From Oscillospiraceae bacterium (GTDB lineage: Bacteria; Bacillota; Clostridia; Oscillospirales; Acutalibacteraceae), in contig SVPP01000003.1 in the NCBI GenBank assembly GCA_015065765.1, forward strand, positions 92,141 through 156,140: a stretch of DNA of 64,000 nt. The letters run 5' to 3'. Both the position numbers and the translations under genes were made by a program. A model generated the notes under the pieces. It was given only the letters and a program-made list of their open reading frames with translations. It did not search any database and was not told the origin of the DNA. This document shows positions 41,217 to 49,607 of the stretch, piece by piece. Numbering within the stretch: the first letter of the stretch is position 1; every line of letters starts with the position of its first letter.

Positions 41217-42608
41217 TTATCTGCTCTGCTTCAATGTTCTTTTTGTTTCATATGCAAAGTAAGCTGAAAGAATCACAAATGAAATTACCATTGCAATGTT
41301 GTGGACAGAACCGATTGAAAGGATGTTTGCACCGCCGGTTTCAAAATCTGTGAAGAAATAAATGCAAACCATGTATGTAATCATAATGAGAAGTGCTTTT
41401 GGTGCGAAAGCTTCATAGGTTGTTCTTTCAAGATTTACACCGTATTTTCTGATTGCAAGGACAATCAGTACAACTGCACCGATAAAAGCGATTATAATTG
41501 CAGGAATATGGAAAGATGTATCTTCAAGTCTGTCAAGAACAGGACGGACGATGTTGATTCCGAATACAACGACGAATCCCATGAGGAACGTAAACACGTC
41601 TGCGATTTTCTGCGGTACACCTGAGAATGCGATTTCGGGAACATCGGCTTTTTTGTTTCTGTAGCAGAGAAGAGCGATTGTTATGATCGCGCCTGCGAAG
41701 AAGCCTGTGAAGTATTCCCAACATGACCAGGGAGCGAGGTTTTCAGGAACAGTAAGTCCTTGTGTGCCATGATATCCGCCGTCTCCGAAGTAGAAGAAAA
41801 TATCGGAAAGCGTGATTGAAAAAGCAAATGCACATGAAGTGATAAGTCCCATGTTTGCTGCGGTTTTGTCCTTGATGATAAATCTTGTGGCTATCATTGA
41901 GAAAATGCCGCCAAGAGCAATTGAAATTGTTTCAACAAGTGCGAAGTAGTTTCTGCCGCCCATGATTTTCTTTGCCCATGACATATCGTCAAAGTGTTCC
42001 ATGTAAATTTTATAAATGCTTTCAAAGGATTCTTCAGTAACGATTTTCTGAGTAAGAAGACCTTCCTTGAAAAGGTCGAGAGCCTGAGGCTGAATAAGCT
42101 CTGCAAGAGTATGTGCAAGTGTTGCACGGGAGACATACATTGAAGCGAAGAAAACAGCAATAAGGAGAACAAAATCCTTGATTTTCCACTGTTTGTCGCT
42201 TAAAGCTCTTCCGAGCATGATTCCCCACAGAGTTGCGAGACCGAAACCGAGAATGAGCATGATTCCCACACCTGAAGCGACAGGGATTATTCTCGAACCC
42301 GCTATGATGTTGCCCAGCTCGTCTGTTACATCAGAAGAGATAATACCTGTTATCTGGTCAAGGAATGTTCCCCATGTAGGAACGGTGAGCATGAACATAA
42401 GGGAAGAAACACCTATCCAGCCCAGATTCAGTTTCTTTCTTTCACCGATAACGGTAACTGCAAAAAGCATGAAAATTGCACCTGCGTTGAGAAGTCCCCA
42501 TGATGAACCCCAACCGTTTGTACCGCGGATTCTCCACAGAAGGCCCATAAGAAGAGCACCGATGAGCACAGTCAGAATGTTTCTGGTTTTGCTTTGATTG
42601 CTTGACAT
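41217..42608 (-). CDS. Polytopic membrane protein of unknown function (about 12 helices)
   Basis: A 463-residue protein with about twelve hydrophobic helices spread over its whole length and a short basic C-terminus (ETKRTLKQSR). Notable segments are LLWRIRGTNGWGSSWGLLNAG near residue 22, VETISIALGGIFS near 225 and FFYFGDGGYHGTQGLTVPENLAPW near 270, where Gly, Trp and His cluster in a likely loop. I do not recognise a family; it could be a transporter or a membrane-bound transferase. GGGGTG lies eight bases before the ATG and a promoter further upstream, divergent from infC. Confidence 0.7.
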   Translation of the reverse strand: MSSNQSKTRNILTVLIGALLMGLLWRIRGTNGWGSSWGLLNAGAIFMLFAVTVIGERKKLNLGWIGVSSLMFMLTVPTWGTFLDQITGIISSDVTDELGNIIAGSRIIPVASGVGIMLILGFGLATLWGIMLGRALSDKQWKIKDFVLLIAVFFASMYVSRATLAHTLAELIQPQALDLFKEGLLTQKIVTEESFESIYKIYMEHFDDMSWAKKIMGGRNYFALVETISIALGGIFSMIATRFIIKDKTAANMGLITSCAFAFSITLSDIFFYFGDGGYHGTQGLTVPENLAPWSCWEYFTGFFAGAIITIALLCYRNKKADVPEIAFSGVPQKIADVFTFLMGFVVVFGINIVRPVLDRLEDTSFHIPAIIIAFIGAVVLIVLAIRKYGVNLERTTYEAFAPKALLIMITYMVCIYFFTDFETGGANILSIGSVHNIAMVISFVILSAYFAYETKRTLKQSR

Positions 42609-42639
42609 TTTTAAACACCCCTTTTATAATGTTAAAGTA

Positions 42640-42668
42640 ATAATATCACAGCGTTTTTCTGTGTGCAA
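42640..42668 (-). promoter_or_regulatory. Promoter of the 12-helix membrane protein gene
   Basis: On the minus strand TTGCAC (42663-42668), 17-bp spacer, TATTAT (42640-42645) with TGA before it (extended -10). It is divergent from the infC promoter, 30 bases away. Confidence 0.65.
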
Positions 42669-42697
42669 GAGTATTTTCAAAAAAATGTAAAAAACTA

Positions 42698-42726
42698 TTG
42701 ACAAATATAAAACGATGTGGTATCAT
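42698..42726 (+). promoter_or_regulatory. Promoter of infC-rpmI-rplT
   Basis: TTGACA (42698-42703), 17-bp spacer, TATCAT (42721-42726) with TGG before it (extended -10). A leader of about 150 bases follows. Confidence 0.8.
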
Positions 42727-42734
42727 ATCAGCAC

Positions 42735-42866
42735 ATTGAAGCAGAAGCGAAATCGCTCTCACCTGCGGGAACATTGATTCCGTACGAAGGTCAATACGAT
42801 TATAAGGCGGTGCAGTTGTGCCGTTTTGCGTGTTGCGGGCGAATTTTCGTGCCGCGATTTTTTTTT
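42735..42866 (+). ncRNA. infC operon leader with intrinsic terminator (L20-leader type attenuator)
   Basis: The leader is rich in stems: GCAG/CTGC enclosing GCG-AAAT-CGC (around 42744-42776), and CGGGAA/TTCCG after it. It ends in a terminator hairpin (42833-42857: TTGCGG/CCGCGA and CGA/TCG with a small internal loop) followed by nine T (42858-42866), directly before the GGAGGTG site of infC. In Bacillus the L20 protein represses its own operon through such a leader. That this leader binds L20 is inferred from position and operon content. Confidence 0.65.
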
Positions 42867-42880
42867 GGAGGTGCTTTAAC

Positions 42881-43399
42881 ATTAGTACAAAAGAACTGCA
42901 AATCAATGAAGAAATCCGTGATAAAGAAGTCAGAGTAATTACTGACGACGGTGAACAGCTTGGCATTATGTCAGCAGCAGAGGCTCTGAAAATTGCTGAA
43001 GAGAGAGACCTTGACCTTGTCAAAATTGCTCCTCAGGCTCAGCCCCCTGTATGTAAAATCATCAACTACGGTAAGTACCGTTTTGAACAGGCTAAGCGCG
43101 AAAAAGAAGCGAAGAAAAACCAGCGTGTTATCGAAATCAAGGAAGTTCGTCTCTCGCTGAACATTGACACGCATGACTTTGAAACTAAAGTTAATCACGC
43201 AAAAAAATTCCTGGCTTCAGGAAACAAGGTTAAGGTTTCAATCCGTTTCAGAGGCAGAGAGATGGCTCACACGGAATTAGGCCTTATACCTATGCAACGT
43301 TTTGCGGAAGCTCTTTCTGCTGAAGCAAATGTTGAAAAGCCGGCAAAGGTTGAGGGACGTTCAATGCTCATGTTCCTTGCCCCCAAATCAGGTAAGTAA
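42881..43399 (+). CDS. infC: Translation initiation factor IF-3, with AUU start codon
   Basis: A 172-residue IF-3. The N-domain has LQINEEIRDKEVRVI and QAQPPVCKIINYGKYRFEQ, the C-domain EVRLSLNIDTHDFETKV and VSIRFRGREMAHTELG. The frame reaches the ribosome binding site GGAGGTG (42867-42873) without any ATG, GTG or TTG in a suitable place; ATT at 42881, seven bases after GGAGGTG, is at the right spot and matches the rare AUU start of infC in E. coli and others, which lets IF-3 limit its own synthesis. The operon continues with rpmI after 21 bases. Confidence 0.95.
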   Translation: MSTKELQINEEIRDKEVRVITDDGEQLGIMSAAEALKIAEERDLDLVKIAPQAQPPVCKIINYGKYRFEQAKREKEAKKNQRVIEIKEVRLSLNIDTHDFETKVNHAKKFLASGNKVKVSIRFRGREMAHTELGLIPMQRFAEALSAEANVEKPAKVEGRSMLMFLAPKSGK

Positions 43400-43420
43400 T
43401 TATTTAAGGAGGAAATAAAA

Positions 43421-43618
43421 ATGCCTAAAATCAAAACGCACAGCGGTGCAAAGAAACGTTTCAAACTCTCTAAAAACGGCAAGCCCATGCGTGGCCATGC
43501 CTATAAGTCACACATCCTTAACAAGAAGACAACAAAACGTAAGAGAAATCTTCGTAAGACAACAGTTGCTGACGTAACAAACGTAAAGCAGATCAAAAAG
43601 CTTATTCCCTACAAATAA
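43421..43618 (+). CDS. rpmI: 50S ribosomal protein L35
   Basis: A 65-residue, very basic protein starting [20 protein letters not shown], the L35 signature, and ending in KKLIPYK. It is a structural component of the large subunit. AAGGAGG lies before the ATG. It stands in the usual infC-rpmI-rplT order and is under the same leader control. Confidence 0.97.
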   Translation: MPKIKTHSGAKKRFKLSKNGKPMRGHAYKSHILNKKTTKRKRNLRKTTVADVTNVKQIKKLIPYK

Positions 43619-43655
43619 TATTGTAAGGTTTCGATTATTCAGGAGGTTATAGACT

Positions 43656-44012
43656 ATGGCACGTATTAAAGGCGCTACAATGACGCGCAAAAGAAGAAAT
43701 AAAGTTCTTAAAGCAGCTAAGGGCTACTATGGCTCAAAGAGCAAGCTTTTCAAAACAGCTAAACAGGCAGTTATGAAGTCAGGCCAGTATGCTTACATTG
43801 GCCGTAAGCAGAAAAAGCGTGATTTCCGTCGCCTTTGGATCACAAGAATTTCAGCAGCTTGCAAGATGAACGGCATGAACTATTCAACATTCATGAACGG
43901 TCTCAAGAAAGCAGACATCAACCTTAACAGAAAAATGCTTTCAGAAATCGCAATCGCTGATCCTGCAGCATTCACAGCTCTTACAGAAAAAGCTAAAGCT
44001 GCACTCAAATAA
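43656..44012 (+). CDS. rplT: 50S ribosomal protein L20
   Basis: A 118-residue L20 starting [20 protein letters not shown] with [18 protein letters not shown] and the [11 protein letters not shown] segment. It binds 23S rRNA early in 50S assembly and in Bacillus and E. coli represses its own operon by mimicry of its rRNA site. Here it is the last gene of the operon, preceded by CAGGAGG and followed by a strong terminator. Confidence 0.97.
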   Translation: MARIKGATMTRKRRNKVLKAAKGYYGSKSKLFKTAKQAVMKSGQYAYIGRKQKKRDFRRLWITRISAACKMNGMNYSTFMNGLKKADINLNRKMLSEIAIADPAAFTALTEKAKAALK

Positions 44013-44024
44013 GTTTTTTACATC

Positions 44025-44063
44025 TACGCTCACAGTATAAAAGCTGTGAGCGTAAAATTTTTT
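44025..44063 (+). terminator. Terminator after rplT
   Basis: TACGCTCACAG (44025-44035) pairs with CTGTGAGCGTA (44044-44054) around an 8-base loop, followed by AAATTTTTT. Confidence 0.88.
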
Positions 44064-44072
44064 AAAACACTA

Positions 44073-44101
44073 TTGTTTATTTGAAAATTTTTTGATATAA
44101 T
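44073..44101 (+). promoter_or_regulatory. Promoter of the SpoU-dprA-topA gene run
   Basis: TTGTTT (44073-44078), 17-bp spacer, TATAAT (44096-44101) with TGA before it (extended -10), 63 bases before the first start codon. Confidence 0.7.
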
Positions 44102-44164
44102 GTACAGTATACTATTATATAGTGGAAAAGTGTGCCTGTTAAAATCAGTGGGAGGTGACGGGTT

Positions 44165-44950
44165 TTGGAAAGAATAACTTCGGTACAGAACGGGAAAATC
44201 AAGCAGATGTCAAAACTCGTTTCTTCTTCAAAAGAGAGAAAGAAAACGGGTGAATTTGTCATTGAAGGAGCAAGACTCTGCCGGGATGCAGTCCTGAGCG
44301 GTGTAGAAATAGTTGAGGCATATTTTACATCGGACGCTCTTTCAAAATATTCCGAAGAAGCTGAACTTGTATATTCAAAGGCTGAATTTTCCTTTGAAAT
44401 TTCTGATGAGGTTGCAAAAAAACTTCAGGATACAGAATCAACTCAGGGCGTTTTTGCAAAGTGCAGAAACACGAAAAATGAAAAATCTCTATCTGATTTT
44501 AAAACAGACGGAAAATATGTAGTGCTTGAAAATGTTCAGGATCCCTCAAATCTTGGTGCAATTTCAAGAACTGCGGAAGCTCTCGGAATTGACGGCGCAG
44601 TGCTCATTTCCTGCTGTGACGTGTTCAATCCCAAGGCTCTTCGTTCTTCCATGGGTTCTCTTTTCAGACTTCCTTTTGTGCGAATTTCATCTGTGGATGA
44701 GCTTTTCGCTTTTGCGGAAGATAATGGTATGAAAACGGTAGCAACGGTTGTTGACTCTTCTGCGGATAAAATAAATGAAGCTGATTTGTCGGGAGGCGTT
44801 TTCCTCATAATAGGAAATGAAGGAAACGGTATACAAAAAACGACTGCCGAAAGATCAGATTTAAGAGTTACAATTCCCATGAAGGGTAGAGCAGAATCTC
44901 TTAACGCAGCGATGGCATCCTGCATTGCTATGTGGGAGGTGCTCAAATGA
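44165..44950 (+). CDS. TrmH/SpoU family RNA 2'-O-methyltransferase (RlmB-like)
   Basis: A 261-residue SPOUT-fold methyltransferase. The N-terminal substrate-binding part starts ITSVQNGKIKQMSKLVSSSKER; the SPOUT motifs are NVQDPSNLGAISRTAEALG (near 120), LIIGNEGNGI (near 219) and IPMKGRAESLNAAMASCIA (near 238), which form the trefoil knot and bind SAM. It likely methylates a ribose of 23S rRNA or tRNA; the exact site is unknown. The start is TTG at 44165, with GGGAGGTGA before it. Its stop overlaps the dprA start as ATGA. Confidence 0.9.
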   Translation: MERITSVQNGKIKQMSKLVSSSKERKKTGEFVIEGARLCRDAVLSGVEIVEAYFTSDALSKYSEEAELVYSKAEFSFEISDEVAKKLQDTESTQGVFAKCRNTKNEKSLSDFKTDGKYVVLENVQDPSNLGAISRTAEALGIDGAVLISCCDVFNPKALRSSMGSLFRLPFVRISSVDELFAFAEDNGMKTVATVVDSSADKINEADLSGGVFLIIGNEGNGIQKTTAERSDLRVTIPMKGRAESLNAAMASCIAMWEVLK

Positions 44951-46185
44951 ACGATAAGGCTTACTGGATATGGCTGCAGCAGGCTCTTGGTTATGCGGTG
45001 AAGGTTGATGAAATCGTCAGCACCTTCGGTCATGCGAAAAAAGTTTATGAAGCAAGCCATGAGGAAAGAGCACGTTCAGGCGCCTTTACTCCGAGACAGC
45101 TTACAAAAATCAGAAACACACCTCTCTCTGTTGTAGATGATATTATACAAAGCTGTAGAGAATGCAGATGCAGAGTTCTTACTCCCGATGATGAAAGATA
45201 TCCGAAAAAGCTTTTTGACCTGCAGGATTATCCTCTTGTGCTTTACTATTTAGGCGATCCCGATGTTCTGAAAAACAGAATGACAATAGCACTTGTGGGA
45301 ACAAGAAAAGCATCTCAGACAGGTCTGAAAGTAGCTTACAGATTGTCGTCATCTCTTGCAAAGAGTGATGTTTGCGTTGTCAGCGGCGGTGCTCTTGGTA
45401 TAGACGGTGCATCGCATCTCGGTGCACTTTCTGGGGATGGTATTACATGTGCAGTTCTCGGTTGCGGTTTCCTTGCGAAATACAAGGATTCGGTTGCAAA
45501 TCTGAAAACTGATATTGCAGAGAAAGGCCTTGTTCTTACGGAGTTTGCTCCGCGCACTCCGCCTATAGGACGCAATTTCCCTGTGCGAAACAGAATAATT
45601 TCATCTCTCAGCTATGGTGTAGTAGTTGTTGAAGGCTCACTGAAAAGTGGTTCGCTCATAACTGCACGCATGGCAATCGAACAGGGTAGAGAGCTTTTTG
45701 CGGTGCCGGGAGATGCTATAAATTCTCTTCATTCAGGCACAATTGAACTTATCAGAAATGGTGCTACTCCCGTGTTTTCATGCAGAGATGTGCTTTCTGT
45801 TTTTGAGTTCATCTATCCGGACCTTGTGGATTATGAGAATATTAATGACACACCTTTGTATGAAAACAGGAAGCCTGTCGATTTCTCAAAGGTGACTTAC
45901 GGAGTTACTGCTGTTTACACAAAGGATAACATTCCCGAAGAGGTTATGGAGAAGGTTATCAATGACAGGAAAGAGGAAGAAGAAAAGCAGACTGAAAAAG
46001 CTAAAATCCTTAAAGGAAATGATAAAGATGTGTATGAGGTTCTTACCTTTGAGCCTATGCACATTGACGATATAATGCGGGCTCTTCCGCATCTGACACC
46101 GGGGAAAATCATGGTAAGTCTTACTCATCTTGAGATGGACGAAATGGTGCTTTCCGATAACGGCAAAAAATACAGAAGAAAATAA
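44947..46185 (+). CDS. dprA: DNA-processing protein DprA/Smf
   Basis: A 412-residue protein. The Rossmann-like core has ALVGTRKASQTGLKVAYRL (near 120), SGGALGIDGASHLGAL (near 148), FPVRNRIISSLSYGVVVVEG and SGSLITARMAIEQGRELFAVPG (near 230-255); a winged-helix domain (HIDDIMRALPHLTPGKIM) closes the protein. DprA loads RecA onto incoming single-stranded DNA in natural transformation. Other competence genes are not in the window. The start at 44947 has GGGAGGTG five bases before it and overlaps the previous stop by four bases; topA follows after 11 bases. Confidence 0.94.
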   Translation: MNDKAYWIWLQQALGYAVKVDEIVSTFGHAKKVYEASHEERARSGAFTPRQLTKIRNTPLSVVDDIIQSCRECRCRVLTPDDERYPKKLFDLQDYPLVLYYLGDPDVLKNRMTIALVGTRKASQTGLKVAYRLSSSLAKSDVCVVSGGALGIDGASHLGALSGDGITCAVLGCGFLAKYKDSVANLKTDIAEKGLVLTEFAPRTPPIGRNFPVRNRIISSLSYGVVVVEGSLKSGSLITARMAIEQGRELFAVPGDAINSLHSGTIELIRNGATPVFSCRDVLSVFEFIYPDLVDYENINDTPLYENRKPVDFSKVTYGVTAVYTKDNIPEEVMEKVINDRKEEEEKQTEKAKILKGNDKDVYEVLTFEPMHIDDIMRALPHLTPGKIMVSLTHLEMDEMVLSDNGKKYRRK

Positions 46186-46196
46186 GGAGAAAAAAT

Positions 46197-48311
46197 ATGT
46201 CCAAACTTGTAATAGTTGAGTCACCTGCAAAGGCGAAAAATATTAAAAAATATCTTGGCAGCGGCTATGAGGTTATGGCATCTATGGGACACGTGAGAGA
46301 CTTGCCTGCAGCAAGACTGTGCGTAGATGTAAAAAACGATTTTGCTCCCAAATATGCAATTATCAAAGGTAAGGAACAGCTTGTAAAAGACCTGAAAGCT
46401 CAGGCTGCAAAAAGTGAAGCTGTAATTCTCGCAGCCGACCCTGACCGCGAAGGAGAAGCAATTTCATGGCATCTTGCAACAGTTCTCGGCCTTGACCTTA
46501 ACGAGGAAAACCGCGTAACATTCAATGAAATTACAAAGTCAGGCGTTCAGGCCGGTATGCAGAATCCCAGAAAAGTTGACATGGATTTTGTAAACGCTCA
46601 GCAGGCAAGACGAATCCTTGATAGACTTGTAGGTTATAAATTAAGTCCCTTTGTTTCACAGAAAATCAGAAGAGGTCTTTCAGCAGGACGTGTTCAGAGT
46701 GTGGCTGTAAGGCTTATTGTTGACAGAGAAGATGAAATCAGAAAGTTCGTTCCCGAAGAATACTGGACACTTGATGCGAAATTCACATCTTCTTCAAGAA
46801 AAGTTTTTCCCGCATCCTTCTATGGTGATGAAAAGGGTAAGGTGGAAATTAAATCAAAGGAAGAATCAGACAAATATCTCGCACGCCTTGACGGTGCAAA
46901 ATATACAGTTACAAGCGTAAAGAAAGGCACGAAGAAGAAAAATCCCGTACCTCCTTTTATAACATCTACTCTTCAGCAGGAAGCGTCCCGCAGACTTGGC
47001 TTCCAGGCTCAGAGGACAATGCGTATTGCTCAGGAACTTTATGAAGGTGTTGATGTTCAAGGTCACGGCTCAATGGGTCTTATTACCTATATGAGAACTG
47101 ACTCGCTGAGAATTTCAGAGGAAGCGAGAAGTCAGGCAAATGATTTTATTCTTTCTCACTACGGACAGAATTATCTTCCTGAGAAACCCAGATATTTCAA
47201 ATCAAGAAGCTCTGCTCAGGATGGTCACGAAGCAATCCGTCCTACAATGATTTCTCTTACACCTGAAGAGGCAAAGTCAAGTCTTACTTCAGACCAGTAC
47301 AAGATATACAACCTTATCTGGCAGAGATTTATCGCATCGATGATGGCATCATCTGTACTCAACACAATGAAGGTTGAAATTACTGCCGACAGCGGTGTGA
47401 AAGGTGAATACTGCATTTTTACAGCATCAGGCTACAGTGTGAAGTTTGACGGATTTACTGCTCTTTATGAAGAAAAAACAGATGACGACAAAAAAGCAAC
47501 ACAGCTTCCCGAACTTAAAGAGGGAGATAATGTAAAACTGAAAGAACTTGTCGGTAATCAGCATTTCACTCAGCCTCCTGCGAGGTTTTCAGAAGCAACG
47601 CTTATCAAGGCTCTTGAAGAAAACGGCGTAGGCAGACCCAGCACATATGCCACAATCGTTACTACAATAGTGAAGAGGGAATATGTGAAGCGTCAGAGTA
47701 AGGTGCTTGTTCCCACAGAACTCGGTGAGGCCACTACAAAGCTTCTTCGTGAACATTTCCCAAAAATCGTAAATGTTAAATATACAGCGCAGATGGAAGA
47801 CAGCCTTGACGCAATTGACAGAGGCGATGAGGATTATATTCAGATGCTCCATACCTTCTATGATGATTTTGATGCCACACTTTCTAAGGCTAAGTCGGAA
47901 ATGCAGGGTGTGAAAATCAAGCTCGAAGAGGATATCACTGACATTCCTTGTGAAAAATGCGGTAAGATGATGGTGGTCAAAACAGGCAGATTCGGAAAAT
48001 TCCTTGCTTGTCCCGGCTATCCGGAATGTAAAAATACAAAACCCTTTGTCACAAAGACAAATGCGGTTTGTCCCAAATGTGGTGGCGAAGTTGTTGAAAG
48101 ACGTTCAAAGAAGGGCAGAGTTTTCTTTGGCTGCTCAAAATGGCCTGATTGTGATTTTGTCACATGGGATAAGCCTACAGACGAAAAATGCCCTGAGTGC
48201 GGAAAATCACTCTTTAAAACTGCAGGCTCAGTGAAACATTGTCTTGCTGAAGGCTGTAACTATTCAATAAAAGCTTCAAGGAAGAAGAAAAATGATAATC
48301 CCGAAGAATAA
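46197..48311 (+). CDS. topA: DNA topoisomerase I
   Basis: A 704-residue type IA topoisomerase that relaxes negative supercoils. The Toprim domain starts KLVIVESPAKAKNIKKYLG with the acidic AADPDREGEA motif near 80; the active-site Tyr is in GLITYMRTDSLRIS near 298. The C-terminus carries three zinc-ribbon repeats (CEKCGKMMV..., CPKCGGEVV..., CPECGKSLF...). It follows dprA in the common Firmicutes order dprA-topA-trmFO and overlaps trmFO by 20 bases. AAGGAG lies before the ATG. Confidence 0.97.
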   Translation: MSKLVIVESPAKAKNIKKYLGSGYEVMASMGHVRDLPAARLCVDVKNDFAPKYAIIKGKEQLVKDLKAQAAKSEAVILAADPDREGEAISWHLATVLGLDLNEENRVTFNEITKSGVQAGMQNPRKVDMDFVNAQQARRILDRLVGYKLSPFVSQKIRRGLSAGRVQSVAVRLIVDREDEIRKFVPEEYWTLDAKFTSSSRKVFPASFYGDEKGKVEIKSKEESDKYLARLDGAKYTVTSVKKGTKKKNPVPPFITSTLQQEASRRLGFQAQRTMRIAQELYEGVDVQGHGSMGLITYMRTDSLRISEEARSQANDFILSHYGQNYLPEKPRYFKSRSSAQDGHEAIRPTMISLTPEEAKSSLTSDQYKIYNLIWQRFIASMMASSVLNTMKVEITADSGVKGEYCIFTASGYSVKFDGFTALYEEKTDDDKKATQLPELKEGDNVKLKELVGNQHFTQPPARFSEATLIKALEENGVGRPSTYATIVTTIVKREYVKRQSKVLVPTELGEATTKLLREHFPKIVNVKYTAQMEDSLDAIDRGDEDYIQMLHTFYDDFDATLSKAKSEMQGVKIKLEEDITDIPCEKCGKMMVVKTGRFGKFLACPGYPECKNTKPFVTKTNAVCPKCGGEVVERRSKKGRVFFGCSKWPDCDFVTWDKPTDEKCPECGKSLFKTAGSVKHCLAEGCNYSIKASRKKKNDNPEE

Positions 48312-49602
48312 ACCTGTAATAATCGGTGCAGGTCTTGCAGGTGTAGAGGCTGCATGGCAACTTGCAAACAGGGGAATTGAAGTGTGTCTCGTTGAGATGA
48401 AACCCGTAAAATTTTCTCCTGCTCACAAGTCGGAGAATTTTGCTGAGCTTGTATGTTCAAATTCTCTGAAGGCTATGCGTGTTGGTTCAGCTGCAGGAAT
48501 GCTGAAAGAAGAGATGAAAAGGCTTGGCTCACTGACAGTGGAATGTGCATATGAAAGTGCAGTCCCTGCAGGAGGAGCACTGGCAGTAGACAGAGATAAG
48601 TTTTCTTCTCTTGTTACCGAAAAAATAAAACAGAATAAAAATATTGAAATAATTCACGGTGAAGTCACTAAAATTCCTGAAAATGACATTGTGATTATTG
48701 CTGCCGGACCTTTGGTAAGCGAAAATCTGGCATCGGAAATTGAGAAGCTCTGCGGAGGTTTTCTCAGTTTCTTTGATGCGGCAGCACCTATTGTCAGCGG
48801 TGACAGTATTGATATGGAAAGTGCTTTCTGTCAGTCAAGGTATGACAGAGGTGACGAAAGTGACTATATCAACTGTCCTATGAACAAAGAGGAATATGAG
48901 GCTTTTTACAATGAACTTGTAAATGCAGAGCGTGCAGAGCTTCATACTTTTGAGAAAAAGAAGAATGTGTATGAGGGCTGTATGCCTATTGAAATAATGG
49001 CTTCCCGCGGAGCTGACACAATGCGTTTTGGACCTTTGAAGCCTGTAGGCTTAAGAGATCCGAGGACAGGTCACAGACCGTGGGCGGTTTTACAGCTGAG
49101 AAAAGAAAATCTTCCCGGAAGTGCCTATAATCTTGTAGGCTTCCAGACAAACCTTAAATTCGGCGAACAGAAGAGAGTTTTCTCCATGATTCCTGCTCTT
49201 AAGAATGCAGAATTTCTGCGCTACGGAGTTATGCACAGAAACACATTTATAAATTCTCCCAAGCTTCTTAAGGCAACTTACGAAATGCGTAAAAGAGAAG
49301 GTCTTTTCTTCGCAGGACAGATTACAGGTGTGGAAGGCTACATGGAATCGGCATCATCGGGAATTATTGCAGGCATAAATGCTGCCAATAAAATTCTCGG
49401 CAAAGATGAATTTGTGCCGTCAGGTCTTACAATGATTGGTGCTTTAGCCCGATACATTTCAAACGAAGAGGTTGAATCTTTTCAGCCGATGGGGGCAAAC
49501 TTCGGAACGTTGCCACCGCTGGATGAAAAAATCAGAGATAAAAAACTAAGATATGAGGCTCTGGCTGAGAGAGGCCTGAAGGAATACGAGGGAAAGGATT
49601 GA
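48292..49602 (+). CDS. trmFO: Methylenetetrahydrofolate-tRNA-(uracil-5-)-methyltransferase TrmFO
   Basis: A 436-residue folate- and FAD-dependent enzyme that makes m5U54 in the tRNA T-loop. The FAD motif VIIGAGLAGVEAAWQLANRG is at residues 9-28, followed by VEMKPVKFSPAHKSENFAELVCSNSLK, which is unique to TrmFO; the GQITGVEGYMESA and PMGANFG segments lie near the end. Its start lies inside the end of topA, with AAGGAAGAAG upstream, so translation is probably coupled. Confidence 0.96.
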   Translation: MIIPKNKPVIIGAGLAGVEAAWQLANRGIEVCLVEMKPVKFSPAHKSENFAELVCSNSLKAMRVGSAAGMLKEEMKRLGSLTVECAYESAVPAGGALAVDRDKFSSLVTEKIKQNKNIEIIHGEVTKIPENDIVIIAAGPLVSENLASEIEKLCGGFLSFFDAAAPIVSGDSIDMESAFCQSRYDRGDESDYINCPMNKEEYEAFYNELVNAERAELHTFEKKKNVYEGCMPIEIMASRGADTMRFGPLKPVGLRDPRTGHRPWAVLQLRKENLPGSAYNLVGFQTNLKFGEQKRVFSMIPALKNAEFLRYGVMHRNTFINSPKLLKATYEMRKREGLFFAGQITGVEGYMESASSGIIAGINAANKILGKDEFVPSGLTMIGALARYISNEEVESFQPMGANFGTLPPLDEKIRDKKLRYEALAERGLKEYEGKD

Positions 49603-49607
49603 TAAAG

